NCBI GenBank assembly: GCA_030684395.1
Contig: JAUXTT010000040.1
Location: 1-64,000, forward strand
Length of the DNA: 64,000 nucleotides
Reading direction: 5' to 3'
Source of the DNA: Bacteroidota bacterium
GTDB taxonomy: Bacteria; Bacteroidota; Bacteroidia; B-17B0; Aurantibacillaceae
Part shown: positions 17,430-25,600 of the stretch, in pieces
Position numbering within the stretch: the stretch's first letter is position 1
Layout: every line of letters begins with the position of its first letter
Position numbers and translations under genes: made by a program
Notes under the pieces: generated by a model
What the model was told of the DNA's origin: nothing
The model's input: the letters and a program-made list of their open reading frames with translations, nothing else
The model's database searches: none

Positions 17430-17528
17430 ACTAGAACCCGAACAGCCATCGAATTCGGATTGATCTGCATCTTTAAAAAGGATAAGCCGTTTGTTCAGAA
17501 GAAGAGGGCTTGTCCGGTTTATATGTAG
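17430..17528 (+). pseudogene. Relic of a second porP/sprF 3' end
   Basis: In frame, 17445-17528 reads AIEFGLICIFKKDKPFVQKK then RACPVYM and a stop. It differs from the end of the intact gene (15927-16010) at only two residues, with several silent DNA changes. Weaker similarity extends to 17430 (TRTRT). No start or upstream coding sequence remains. It is the tail of a lost paralogue or a partial duplication. The 707-bp gap 17234-17940 holds this relic, a palindrome at 17542 and a terminator, and otherwise nothing I can identify. Confidence 0.85.
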
Positions 17529-17541
17529 GGTTCTGGTATAT

Positions 17542-17557
17542 CTACGATGCATCGTAG
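17542..17557. repeat. Perfect 16-bp palindrome
   Basis: CTACGATGCATCGTAG is its own reverse complement. It lies 14 bp after the porP relic stop, in non-coding DNA. A further inverted pair (GCATTATC 17671-17678, GATAATGC 17692-17699) lies downstream. Confidence 0.6.
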
Positions 17558-17891
17558 GTAGCTTCCAGGATTCTTCTTAAACCGAAGGGATCTAATGAAT
17601 TTCAAAAAAGCAAGGAATAAGCGGAGTTGTTGGATGGCATAAATTAGCCTTTTAATGCTATCCTATTGCAGCATTATCAATATAAATGTGGGATAATGCA
17701 GCATAATTACTACATTAATTATTATTCCCCGAATGCAGTCGCTATTAATTTTTCTGCCCCTGAGATGTTTTTTTGGTAGCGTCTTGTTTTCGTTGCATGA
17801 AATTATGTTGGTTATTATCCACAAAAACACTAAAAATGTAGATAATAATCAATATTTTAAAATCAACGAGTTTTTTACCTAAAATCATTCA

Positions 17892-17919
17892 AACAAAAAA
17901 AGGGGCGATAAAGCCCCTT
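17892..17919 (-). terminator. Terminator of the lysine-rich 141-aa protein gene
   Basis: Stem arms AAGGGGC (17900-17906) and GCCCCTT (17913-17919) enclose a 6-nt loop. Read on the minus strand, the hairpin runs into a T tract, about 20 bp after the stop codon. Confidence 0.9.
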
Positions 17920-17940
17920 AAACATGTAATTGTATTGAAA

Positions 17941-18366
17941 CTACTTTTTCTTCTTCTTTGCTGCAACTTTTGCAGAATCTTCTTTCCACTCTTGAAGCAC
18001 TGTTGAAGCAGCGCCTTCAAATACTAAAGTGTGCATGTAGAATAATAAAAACTCAGCGAAATCTGCTGATGTGTTTTTGTCTACAGATAAATGATCAAAT
18101 ATTTCCTGGTGATCGTGAGAGGTTTCTATTAATTTCTTGATCTCAGCTTTTGAAAGAATATCAGCGTCAACGCCCATGAAGTATCCGTTAACAACATCTG
18201 CTGTTAACCAGTCGATCTGATGCATTAATTTTTCATCAACTTTAGTTGGCGCTTTTGCAACTGCTTTCGCAATGACTTTTTTTACTACTTTTTTAACCGC
18301 TTTCTTTGGCGCTGCTTTTTTGATTGCTTTTTTCGGAGCAGCTTTTTTTGTTAGTTGTTTTTTCAT
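17941..18366 (-). CDS. Small protein with histone-H1-like N-terminal tail
   Basis: The 141-residue protein opens with a Lys/Ala/Pro-rich arm (about 1-42; KKAAPKKAIKKAAPKKAVKK) of the same type as the adenylate kinase tail 5 kb away. A predicted helical acidic domain follows (about 45-125; DWLTADVVNGYFMGVDADIL, HDHQEIFDHL), and the protein ends AAKKKKK. The arm looks able to bind nucleic acid. I do not recognise the C-terminal domain. It has its own terminator and probably its own promoter. Function is unknown; a nucleoid-associated role is possible but inferred only from composition. Confidence 0.75.
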   Translation of the reverse strand: MKKQLTKKAAPKKAIKKAAPKKAVKKVVKKVIAKAVAKAPTKVDEKLMHQIDWLTADVVNGYFMGVDADILSKAEIKKLIETSHDHQEIFDHLSVDKNTSADFAEFLLFYMHTLVFEGAASTVLQEWKEDSAKVAAKKKKK

Positions 18367-18463
18367 ATTGTTCTTTTATTATTTAGAGTAAAATTTATTA
18401 AATCTAATGATCTTGTGCAAAGGTGCTGAAATTATTGTAATTACAGGTAAAAAGATTGATAAT

Positions 18464-19528
18464 TTATATTAAGTAATTAAACGCATCCATCAACTTTTTA
18501 GCACTCTCATCACTTGTATTCACACAATAAGAAATTTCATTTTCAGGAAGTGATAACACTTCATCTGTTTTTTTGATCATTTCTTCCAAAGTATTCACTT
18601 TAAAAAAAGTAGCAGGCATTGGATCATTCGGAACGGTAATGCTGATCGCATAACATTTATAATACAAAGCTTCGAGTATCACTGTGGATGCACCTTCGAA
18701 AGAAGAGGGGTGAAGTAATATTTTGGATTGCATCATTAATTCAAGACACTGTTGGTGAGGTAATATACCTTTGAGTTCGATGTTTTCTTGTAAGCCTAAC
18801 AGAGCAATTTTGTTTTGGATGTTCTCCAGTTCTTCTCCATCGCCAATCATGCAGGCTTTTATGTTTGGACGGCTTTTCTTTACTTCTTTTACGCATTCCA
18901 CTATCCAATCAAAGCGCTTGAAGTCGCTGAAGGAACCAACAGAAATAATATCATAGTTTTTTTTAAAACCTACTGGTGCAGGAATACTTTCTGTATGTAG
19001 TCCGTTACTTAAAATGAAGTTTGAATCGATACCATGATTTAGTTTTAACTGTTCCTTAGAAAAGGGAGAAATGCAGGCTGTTTTAAAAGAAGTAAAATCT
19101 AAACGAGTAATGTACTTGTTTTCTTTTTTTACATCCTGCCCTAAAGCCCATGCAATATGAGGAATCTGATATTGTTTTGAAAGTTGTTGTCCAACTAAAG
19201 CACATTCGCTTAACCATAAAGAAAGAATTCCAATTATCTTGTTAGAAGAGTGGATTTCTTTGAATGCTTGTTTTGTTTTTCTCCAGGTAAAAAAGCGGTT
19301 CCATTTTTTGTTGTTACCGCCAATTGAATTTACTTGGCAACCATTCCACTCAAATACTTTTTCCGTATAAGGATATTGAAAAGAAATTACATGGATTTTT
19401 AGTTCCGGATAATTGGCAATAAGTGCTTTTACAAACATTTGTATATAAGGCATACATCTGCTGTCGTGCTCACCATCTGGGAATCCCGGGCTTAGTATAA
19501 CAATGGAGTCTTTTTTTAAGTTGCCCAT
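18464..19528 (-). CDS. Glycosyltransferase family 4 protein
   Basis: This 354-residue protein has the GT-B design. The N-terminal half carries an acceptor-site-like loop (SPGFPDGEHDSR). The C-terminal GT1/GT4 domain (about 185-340) includes SVGSFSDFKRFDWIVE, MIGDGEELENI and the EX7E motif in SSFEGASTVILEALYYK. It has no signal peptide or membrane segment, so it acts in the cytosol or at the inner membrane face, using a nucleotide sugar to extend a glycan or lipid. Substrates cannot be deduced. No polysaccharide cluster surrounds it; the upstream dihydroorotase-like gene is separated by an inverted repeat. Confidence 0.85.
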   Translation of the reverse strand: MGNLKKDSIVILSPGFPDGEHDSRCMPYIQMFVKALIANYPELKIHVISFQYPYTEKVFEWNGCQVNSIGGNNKKWNRFFTWRKTKQAFKEIHSSNKIIGILSLWLSECALVGQQLSKQYQIPHIAWALGQDVKKENKYITRLDFTSFKTACISPFSKEQLKLNHGIDSNFILSNGLHTESIPAPVGFKKNYDIISVGSFSDFKRFDWIVECVKEVKKSRPNIKACMIGDGEELENIQNKIALLGLQENIELKGILPHQQCLELMMQSKILLHPSSFEGASTVILEALYYKCYAISITVPNDPMPATFFKVNTLEEMIKKTDEVLSLPENEISYCVNTSDESAKKLMDAFNYLI

Positions 19529-19541
19529 GAATTCCTTTCAG

Positions 19542-19631
19542 CTTTGCGTTCTTTGCGCCTACTTAGTGGACTTTGTGGTAAAAAAGAGGTTAACCACAAA
19601 GGTCGCAAAGGTTTACACAAAGAGCACTAAG
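19542..19631. repeat. Inverted pair of degenerate intergenic repeats
   Basis: Arms 19542-19579 and 19593-19631 are imperfect inverted copies sharing CTTTGTGGT next to the centre and CTTTG blocks further out. The element fills the gap between the dihydroorotase-like and glycosyltransferase genes and could fold into a long hairpin. Confidence 0.65.
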
Positions 19632-19644
19632 TAATTTATGTTGT

Positions 19645-20916
19645 TTATTTTGATGCAACAAATTCGTTTTTGTTCACTATGCCAATTACTTTTCCTTTGA
19701 ACTTATATCCTACAAACGGTGTGTTCTTCGATTTGGATTGAATGTGTTTCTTTTCAAAGGTCCACTCGGTTGAAGGATCAAACAAAGTGATGTTAGCTGA
19801 TTGTCCTTCTTTTATTTGTGGCACTTCAATTCCTAAGATCTTTCTAGGATTGTGGCAGATTTTTTCTATCAGTTGATCCTGTGCTATTTTCGAATGGCAG
19901 GCTGTATTCACTACTGCATACATGGTTTCTAATCCTATCATTCCATTAGATGCTAAATCAAACTCCAGTTCTTTGTTCTCCGTATCTTCAGGTGTGTGAT
20001 CACTTACAATTACATCAATGGTATTATTCAATAAACCTTTTTTCAAAGCTTCCAGATCTTCTTTGGAACGTAGCGGAGGATTTACTTTTAAGTTAGAGTC
20101 GAAGTCAAATAATTTGCTGTCGTCTAACAATAAGTTGTGTGCAGCAACCGATGATGTGACATTACGCTCATCTGCTTTTGCTTTTTTTAATAGGTCAACA
20201 CTTCCTTTTGTTGAAACGGTTGTCACGTGCATTCTGCCTTCAGTATAATCCAGTACTTGTAAGTTACGTTGTAACATGAGTTCTTCTGCCAAGGCTGGAA
20301 TCCCTTTTAAACCAATACGTGTAGAAGTTTCTCCTTCATGCATTTGCCCTCCATGAGAAATACTTTTGTCTTCACAAAAAGTAATTACTAAAGCATTTAC
20401 ATTGGATGCATATTGTAAAGCTCGCATCAACATTCCTGCATCTTTCACCGGACGTTTATCATCACTAAATGCAACTGCACCTGATAATTTCATGTCGTGT
20501 AATTCAGCCAAATCTTTTCCTTCTCGGTTATAAGAGAGGCTTCCGATAGGGTAAACGTCTACCACTTGATCTTTTGTTTTATTTACAACGTATTCAATTT
20601 GCGATTTGCTGTGCAGTGCAGGTTCGGTATTGGGCATCACACAAACAGCAGTGAAACCACCGTTGGCTGCAGCTTTTATTCCGCTTGATAAATCTTCTTT
20701 AAATTCAAAACCCGGATCACAAAAACGTGCCTGCATATCTATCCAACCAGGAGAAACACAAAGTTCATTGCTTTCAATGGTTTTGTATCCTTTTTCGTTT
20801 TTGATGCTCGCTTTAATTTCGGTAATGATACCGCGTTCAATAAGTATGTCAACCTTTTTTCCGTTTAGCTCGGAATTACTGTCAACGATCTTAGCTGATT
20901 TTATAAGAATGTTCAT
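19645..20916 (-). CDS. Dihydroorotase-like protein lacking key metal ligands
   Basis: The 423-residue protein has the amidohydrolase fold of type I dihydroorotases: an N-terminal beta domain, PGWIDMQARFCDPGFEFKED, the PNTEPA motif, HVTTVSTKGSVDLL, AAHNLLLDD, a VNPPLRSKEDLEAL segment and SDHTPEDTE. The metal-binding HxH after Asp60 is replaced by Q62 and R64. The His normally preceding CED is Phe (ITFCEDKS). With these ligands gone, the usual zinc-dependent hydrolysis of dihydroorotate is doubtful. Such pseudo-dihydroorotases can support aspartate carbamoyltransferase elsewhere; that role here is inferred. It overlaps the upstream BatA-type gene by 4 bp. Confidence 0.85.
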   Translation of the reverse strand: MNILIKSAKIVDSNSELNGKKVDILIERGIITEIKASIKNEKGYKTIESNELCVSPGWIDMQARFCDPGFEFKEDLSSGIKAAANGGFTAVCVMPNTEPALHSKSQIEYVVNKTKDQVVDVYPIGSLSYNREGKDLAELHDMKLSGAVAFSDDKRPVKDAGMLMRALQYASNVNALVITFCEDKSISHGGQMHEGETSTRIGLKGIPALAEELMLQRNLQVLDYTEGRMHVTTVSTKGSVDLLKKAKADERNVTSSVAAHNLLLDDSKLFDFDSNLKVNPPLRSKEDLEALKKGLLNNTIDVIVSDHTPEDTENKELEFDLASNGMIGLETMYAVVNTACHSKIAQDQLIEKICHNPRKILGIEVPQIKEGQSANITLFDPSTEWTFEKKHIQSKSKNTPFVGYKFKGKVIGIVNKNEFVASK

Positions 20917-22982
20917 TTAAAAAAACGGATTAATAAAATTTCAGTTAATAAAAATACAAGAGTTAAAATTAAAAATACTTTCCACAAACGAGTGCCTGAG
21001 CTTAATTCAGCAATAGAGGCAGAAATACTTTTTTCACTTGGTTCAATGAAAGATAAATTTTTATTGCCAATGCTCAATAATTGATTTTTTAATTCATCTA
21101 AACTCAAACAAGTAAGATCTGATTCTTTTCTGCTGTAATTGAAGGAAATGCCTGCAAGGTTTGTTGTTCCGTCTTTTATAAAATAATTGCCTGCTTCCTG
21201 TAATTGATTTTGAGTAAAGAGGTTTATCAATCCCATTTGTTTTCTCATCTCCGGAATAAGATCCATTTTGTTCGACCCGTTTGTGATATGCAATACACCT
21301 TCTTTGCTCGTACTTTCATTCTTTAAAGAAATAACTTCATTCACACCACACTTAAAATAGAGTGGAACATTGGGAGTGCTGTTGATCGCCATGCGAATTA
21401 CAGTAGGAACAAACAAGGCATGTCGTGCAAAATTACTTGCTTCGTCTTCTAAAGGAGAAGTACATACAAATACTTTACCTGCTTTGGATTCATAAGCACT
21501 CAAAAAAGTATTTCCGTTTAATAATCGTATGATCACATCTTCATTAGAACGCGTAGATGAACTCATTACATAATGTGTGAATGCTTTGGGCAGATCAATG
21601 TTCTCTTGTTTTTTCTCAAACACACCGGTATATAATCCCTGAGCGTAATTGATCTTATCGGCTTTGGTGTTTACAGTGTCGATAGATGTGAACTGTCCCG
21701 CTCCTAATGTATTGAACATGGTATTGTAGGAAACGATGTCACTAGTAATTGCAGGTAAAATGAAAACGGTTCCGCCATTATCTACAAACTTTTTTACTTC
21801 AGAAGATAAACCGCTGCTGATGGTTGAAAGTCCGTTTAAAATAATAAAATCACCACTAGCAAATTTAGAAAAGTCAATATTTTTTTCTGTCATCTCACTA
21901 AAGTTGAATAAAGAATCGTTTTTCATCAAAGAGCTGAAATATCCTGCCGACTTAATGGTTCCTGAGCTTGTCGAAGGGTCTGAACCATTGATTACAAGAG
22001 TTGGAATGTTCTTTTTTACTTCATAAGAAAAATACATCTTATCGTCAAAGGTCACAGGATGATCTTCTATCTCTACATAACACTGCTGCACACCAACATC
22101 TTTAATAAGGTAAGAGATCACTACTTCCGTTTTTGTTTCAGGCTCCGCTTTAAAAGTTACCGGAGAAACTATTTTTTTATTGATGTACAATTTCGCGATT
22201 CCATTCTCAATACTGTTTGTAGAATTGTTTACTATGCTCACATGCAATTTTTGGATCATTCCTGATTGCTGCACGGGCGAATCAAACCAGCAGGTATCGA
22301 TATACAGATTCCCTGAATTGTTTGAAACCAATGGAACAAAAGCAGTACTAATAGAACTATCTGTTTTTATAGAACTAAGGTCAGCCATGTTCTTTTGGAA
22401 ATCGCTTATGATGTAGTTGCGTTTGTCATTAGCATCTGATGAAACCAGGAGATCTTTTTGTCGGCTATAAATTTCAGAAGTTGATTTAAAAGCAGGAGAG
22501 ATCTTGCACTCATCCAACAATTGTAAAAATTCTTCTTTAGAAACCAAACGTTGATGTTTACCTTCGAAATCATTTGTGAGCAACTGAAATTTGTCTGCAT
22601 CACCAAAAGCCTTGGCAATTTCACGCCCTTTGTTTTTTGCGACCTCCAATAACAATCCGTTTTTGCTCACCGATTCCATACTAAAGGAATTATCGATATA
22701 CACTGAAATCGCTTTTTGTCCGGTTTTAATGCGACTATCATTAACAGGAATAAAGGGCTGGGCAAACACCATTACTAAACAGGTAAGTGCAAGTAAACGG
22801 GAAATAAGAATTAATAAATGTTTTAGTTTGGATTTTGATTCACTTTCCTGTTTCAGTTCTTTTAAAAAACGAACATTGGTGAAATATACTTTTTTGAAAC
22901 GGCGAAAATTGAAAAGGTGGATAATGATTGGAATTGCCAATGCAAACAAGCCAAACAGAAATGCCGGATATAAAAAGGTCAT
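20913..22982 (-). CDS. BatA-domain membrane protein with VWA-like region
   Basis: The 689-residue protein starts with the BatA/aerotolerance N-terminal domain (MTFLYPAFLFGLFALAIPII, then HLFNFRRFKKVYFTNVRFL) containing two membrane segments (about 7-26 and 57-80). A von Willebrand A-like region with a metal-site motif (IDNSFSMES, about 93-101) follows. A long periplasmic beta-rich part comes next, and a final membrane helix lies near 665-687. Such proteins are common in Bacteroidota, often of unknown role and distinct from the Bat stress operon itself. It is translationally coupled to the dihydroorotase-like gene. A dispersed repeat encodes DPSTSSGT near residue 337. Confidence 0.82.
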   Translation of the reverse strand: MTFLYPAFLFGLFALAIPIIIHLFNFRRFKKVYFTNVRFLKELKQESESKSKLKHLLILISRLLALTCLVMVFAQPFIPVNDSRIKTGQKAISVYIDNSFSMESVSKNGLLLEVAKNKGREIAKAFGDADKFQLLTNDFEGKHQRLVSKEEFLQLLDECKISPAFKSTSEIYSRQKDLLVSSDANDKRNYIISDFQKNMADLSSIKTDSSISTAFVPLVSNNSGNLYIDTCWFDSPVQQSGMIQKLHVSIVNNSTNSIENGIAKLYINKKIVSPVTFKAEPETKTEVVISYLIKDVGVQQCYVEIEDHPVTFDDKMYFSYEVKKNIPTLVINGSDPSTSSGTIKSAGYFSSLMKNDSLFNFSEMTEKNIDFSKFASGDFIILNGLSTISSGLSSEVKKFVDNGGTVFILPAITSDIVSYNTMFNTLGAGQFTSIDTVNTKADKINYAQGLYTGVFEKKQENIDLPKAFTHYVMSSSTRSNEDVIIRLLNGNTFLSAYESKAGKVFVCTSPLEDEASNFARHALFVPTVIRMAINSTPNVPLYFKCGVNEVISLKNESTSKEGVLHITNGSNKMDLIPEMRKQMGLINLFTQNQLQEAGNYFIKDGTTNLAGISFNYSRKESDLTCLSLDELKNQLLSIGNKNLSFIEPSEKSISASIAELSSGTRLWKVFLILTLVFLLTEILLIRFFK
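21961..21980 (-). repeat. Dispersed repeat inside the BatA-type gene
   Basis: On the minus strand the core reads CCTTCGACAAGCTCAGG and is translated DPSTSSGT, in a different frame from the pdhC copy. Confidence 0.8.
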
Positions 22983-23245
22983 CGGGTTTAAAGGTACTAT
23001 TTTTTTGGAATTAAGGTAAAGGAGTAATTCACGGGTTATTAACGGGGATCAACAAAATGGCTTACCAACCCATTCTATAGAATAGTAACAATAGGCGGTT
23101 ATTTTTGTTCAGCTTTCTGATCATTTATGCAAAGCAGCAGGCTAAAAAAAACTACTTGTTGGCTAATTAGTTTGCTTCAATTGCCTATTGGACGAAAAAA
23201 GGGGCCTAATACCTGATTTATCTGAATTTTAGTGCATTATAAGTT
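22983..23245. other. Intergenic region before adk
   Basis: No gene, RNA or clear regulatory element is visible in this AT-rich spacer between divergent genes, apart from the adk promoter that follows it. Confidence 0.5.
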
Positions 23246-23274
23246 TTGCCAGTACCTAAAAAAACTTACATTTG
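23246..23274 (+). promoter_or_regulatory. Promoter of adk
   Basis: TTG at 23246-23248 and TACATTTG at 23267-23274 are separated by 18 bp, matching the Bacteroidota -33/-7 pattern. The ATG follows at 23297, leaving a short leader. Confidence 0.7.
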
Positions 23275-23296
23275 TAGCGCTAAAAATCAGCCCATT

Positions 23297-24505
23297 ATGC
23301 TAAACATTGTTTTATTTGGACCTCCGGGTGCCGGAAAAGGTACTCAGGCAAAAAAATTACTTGAGACGTATAACTTAGTACACCTTTCAACCGGCGATTT
23401 GCTTCGCTCTGAAATTGATGCTGGCACTGCGCTAGGTAAGCAAGCAAAAACGATCATGGACAGAGGAGAATTAGTTTCTGATGAGATTGTGATTGGAATG
23501 ATTGATAATAAATTGAATGAGAATCCATATTCTAAAGGATTTATATTCGATGGTTTTCCGCGTACTACGGCTCAGGCGAAAGCTTTGGACGAGTTATTGG
23601 AAAAAAAGCATACTAACATCAGAATGATGATCGCTTTGGAAGTTGATAACGTAGAACTTACCAGAAGATTATTGGTAAGAGGTCACGAATCAGGCAGAGC
23701 TGATGATCAGAACGAAGATATTATAAAAAACCGTATTCAGGAATACAACAATAAAACTGCTCCTTTAAAAAACTATTATTCTAATCAGGGTAAATTCCAC
23801 TCTGTTTACGGAATAGGAAGCATTGAGCAGATCTTTGAATTGTTATGCGCGACAATCGATAACAAAACAAAGGCGAAAATTGTTGAACCGGATGGTATAC
23901 CAACCATTGCTGATGTAAGCATGGAAAAAGAAGTTTTTGCTCAGGCAGTTGGTGCCGGCGAAAAAGGTAATGTGTATAAAGCGCCCGTTGCTGAAGAAAA
24001 GAAAAAGGCTGAAGAGAAGAAAGTGGTTGTAAAACCGGTTGAAGTTTCGAAGCCCAAACTAAACACAGCTGTAAAGAAGGTAGTGGTAAAATCAGCTCCT
24101 GCAAAAAAATCAGCACCTGCTAAAAAGGTTGCGGTTAAGTCAGCACCTGCAAAAGTTAAGAAGAGTACTCCTAAGAAGATTGTAAAAAAAGCAGCCCCTA
24201 AAAAAGCAGTTAAGAAAATAGTTAAAAAAGTTGCCCCGAAGAAGGTTGTAAAGAAAATTGCACCTAAAAAAGTGGTTAAGAAAACAGCAAAGAAGGTAGT
24301 TAAGAAAGTTGTTGTTAAAAAGGCAATAAAAAAGATCGTTAAGAGAGTAGCACCTAAAAAGGTTGTGAAAAAAGCGATAAAAAAGGCAGCTCCGAAAAAA
24401 ACAGTTAAGAAAGCAGCTCCAAAAAAGGCCACTAAAAAATCTGCACCAAAAAAGGCAGTTAAAAAAGTTGTAAAGAAGGCTGCTCCAAAAAAGAAGAAAA
24501 AATAA
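23297..24505 (+). CDS. adk: Adenylate kinase with long histone-H1-like C-terminal tail
   Basis: I start at 23297, directly before the P-loop (LFGPPGAGKGTQ, K14) and downstream of a clear promoter; an upstream frame opening at 23246 overlaps that promoter. Residues 1-192 are a complete short-LID adenylate kinase (LSTGDLLR, FDGFPRT, RLLVRGHESGRADD), which interconverts ATP plus AMP and two ADP. About 210 extra residues follow: an acidic linker, then from about residue 236 a Lys/Ala/Val/Pro-rich tail with eight APKK units, ending AAPKKKKK. Enzymes of this family usually stop near 190-220 residues. The tail resembles histone H1 and the 141-aa protein at 17941, and probably binds nucleic acid or polyanions. 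The frame stays open through the repetitive tail. Confidence 0.92.
   Translation: MLNIVLFGPPGAGKGTQAKKLLETYNLVHLSTGDLLRSEIDAGTALGKQAKTIMDRGELVSDEIVIGMIDNKLNENPYSKGFIFDGFPRTTAQAKALDELLEKKHTNIRMMIALEVDNVELTRRLLVRGHESGRADDQNEDIIKNRIQEYNNKTAPLKNYYSNQGKFHSVYGIGSIEQIFELLCATIDNKTKAKIVEPDGIPTIADVSMEKEVFAQAVGAGEKGNVYKAPVAEEKKKAEEKKVVVKPVEVSKPKLNTAVKKVVVKSAPAKKSAPAKKVAVKSAPAKVKKSTPKKIVKKAAPKKAVKKIVKKVAPKKVVKKIAPKKVVKKTAKKVVKKVVVKKAIKKIVKRVAPKKVVKKAIKKAAPKKTVKKAAPKKATKKSAPKKAVKKVVKKAAPKKKKK
24003..24502 (+). repeat. Low-complexity lysine-codon tract of the adk tail
   Basis: The tract is built from short units encoding APKK, VKK and AKK with mixed AAA/AAG lysine codons. It is therefore a degenerate repeat rather than a perfect microsatellite. 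Confidence 0.8.
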
Positions 24506-24526
24506 TACAGTAAACAAATGAATTGG

Positions 24527-24569
24527 GCCCAGAGTTATAGGATTCTCTATAACCTTGGGCTTTGTTTTT
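24527..24569 (+). terminator. Terminator between adk and obg
   Basis: Arms at 24527-24540 and 24547-24560 (GCCCAGAGTTATAG against CTATAACCTTGGGC) pair with two internal mismatches and lead into a T-rich stretch. It ends 9 bp before the obg ATG. Confidence 0.75.
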
Positions 24570-24577
24570 AAGACACG

Positions 24578-25582
24578 ATGGATAATAATTTTGTAGATTA
24601 CGTTAAGATATGTTGCCGTTCGGGAAAAGGCGGAAAAGGCTCGACTCACTTGCGTAGAGAAAAATCTGTTCCAAAAGGCGGACCTGATGGTGGTGATGGA
24701 GGAAGAGGCGGCCATATCATTTTGAGAGGTAATAAACAGCTCTGGACTTTAATACATTTAAAATATAGAAAACACGTGATCGCTACTGATGGCGAAGCGG
24801 GTGGAAGTGCTTTGTGTACCGGTAAAGAAGGGGAAGATGAAATTTTAGAAGTTCCATTGGGAACAATTGCTAAAGACGTGGAGAGTGGAGAAGTGTTGTG
24901 TGAAATAAGTGAAGAGGGACAGGAATACATCATTGCAAAAGGCGGAAGAGGTGGTTTAGGTAACTGGCATTTTAAAAGCTCTACTCATCAAACACCACGC
25001 TACTCTCAACCGGGTGAAGAAGGGGTGAACGAATGGAAAATTCTGGAATTAAAAGTATTGGCAGATGTTGGTTTAGTGGGTTTTCCAAATGCAGGAAAAT
25101 CAACTTTATTATCAGTTATGTCTGCGGCTAAACCGGAGATCGCAAATTATCCTTTTACTACTTTAACTCCTCAATTGGGAATTGTAAAATACTACGATTA
25201 CAAGTCTTTCATTATGGCCGATATTCCGGGTATCATTGAAGGAGCAAGCGAAGGACGAGGTTTGGGCTTACGTTTCTTAAGACATATTGAACGAAATTCT
25301 ACTTTATTGTTTTTAGTAAATGCAGATTCAGACGATGTTTTTGAAGAGTACAAAATATTGTTGAATGAATTAAAAAAATACAACCCTGAACTGCTTGATA
25401 AGAAACGTATTCTTGGGATATCAAAAGCTGACCTTATTGATAAGGAATTGGAAGAAATGATCTCTCAGGACCTTAATAAAAGATTAAAAGGTAAGAACAA
25501 ACTTCCTTTTGTGTTTTTCTCAGCACATACCAATTACAATCTTCAGGAACTAAAGGATCTTATTTGGAAAAATATTCAGTAA
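24578..25582 (+). CDS. obg: GTPase Obg
   Basis: The 334-residue protein has the glycine-rich Obg fold first (about 1-158; [31 protein letters not shown]). The GTPase domain follows (about 160-330), with G1 [10 protein letters not shown]3 DIPGI and switch sequence [10 protein letters not shown], and SKADL as G4. Obg binds the large ribosomal subunit late in assembly and links growth to the stringent response. It lacks the C-terminal extension found in some relatives, which is normal. An FAH-family gene follows 18 bp later on the same strand. Confidence 0.96.
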   Translation: MDNNFVDYVKICCRSGKGGKGSTHLRREKSVPKGGPDGGDGGRGGHIILRGNKQLWTLIHLKYRKHVIATDGEAGGSALCTGKEGEDEILEVPLGTIAKDVESGEVLCEISEEGQEYIIAKGGRGGLGNWHFKSSTHQTPRYSQPGEEGVNEWKILELKVLADVGLVGFPNAGKSTLLSVMSAAKPEIANYPFTTLTPQLGIVKYYDYKSFIMADIPGIIEGASEGRGLGLRFLRHIERNSTLLFLVNADSDDVFEEYKILLNELKKYNPELLDKKRILGISKADLIDKELEEMISQDLNKRLKGKNKLPFVFFSAHTNYNLQELKDLIWKNIQ

Positions 25583-25600
25583 AAGTAATACGTTTTCGAA

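Noticed and set aside
23941-24715. Long hydrophobic open frames on the minus strand opposite the adk tail
   Set aside because: They arise because lysine codons read backwards give Phe/Leu codons. The adk frame is explained by its conserved core, promoter and terminator.
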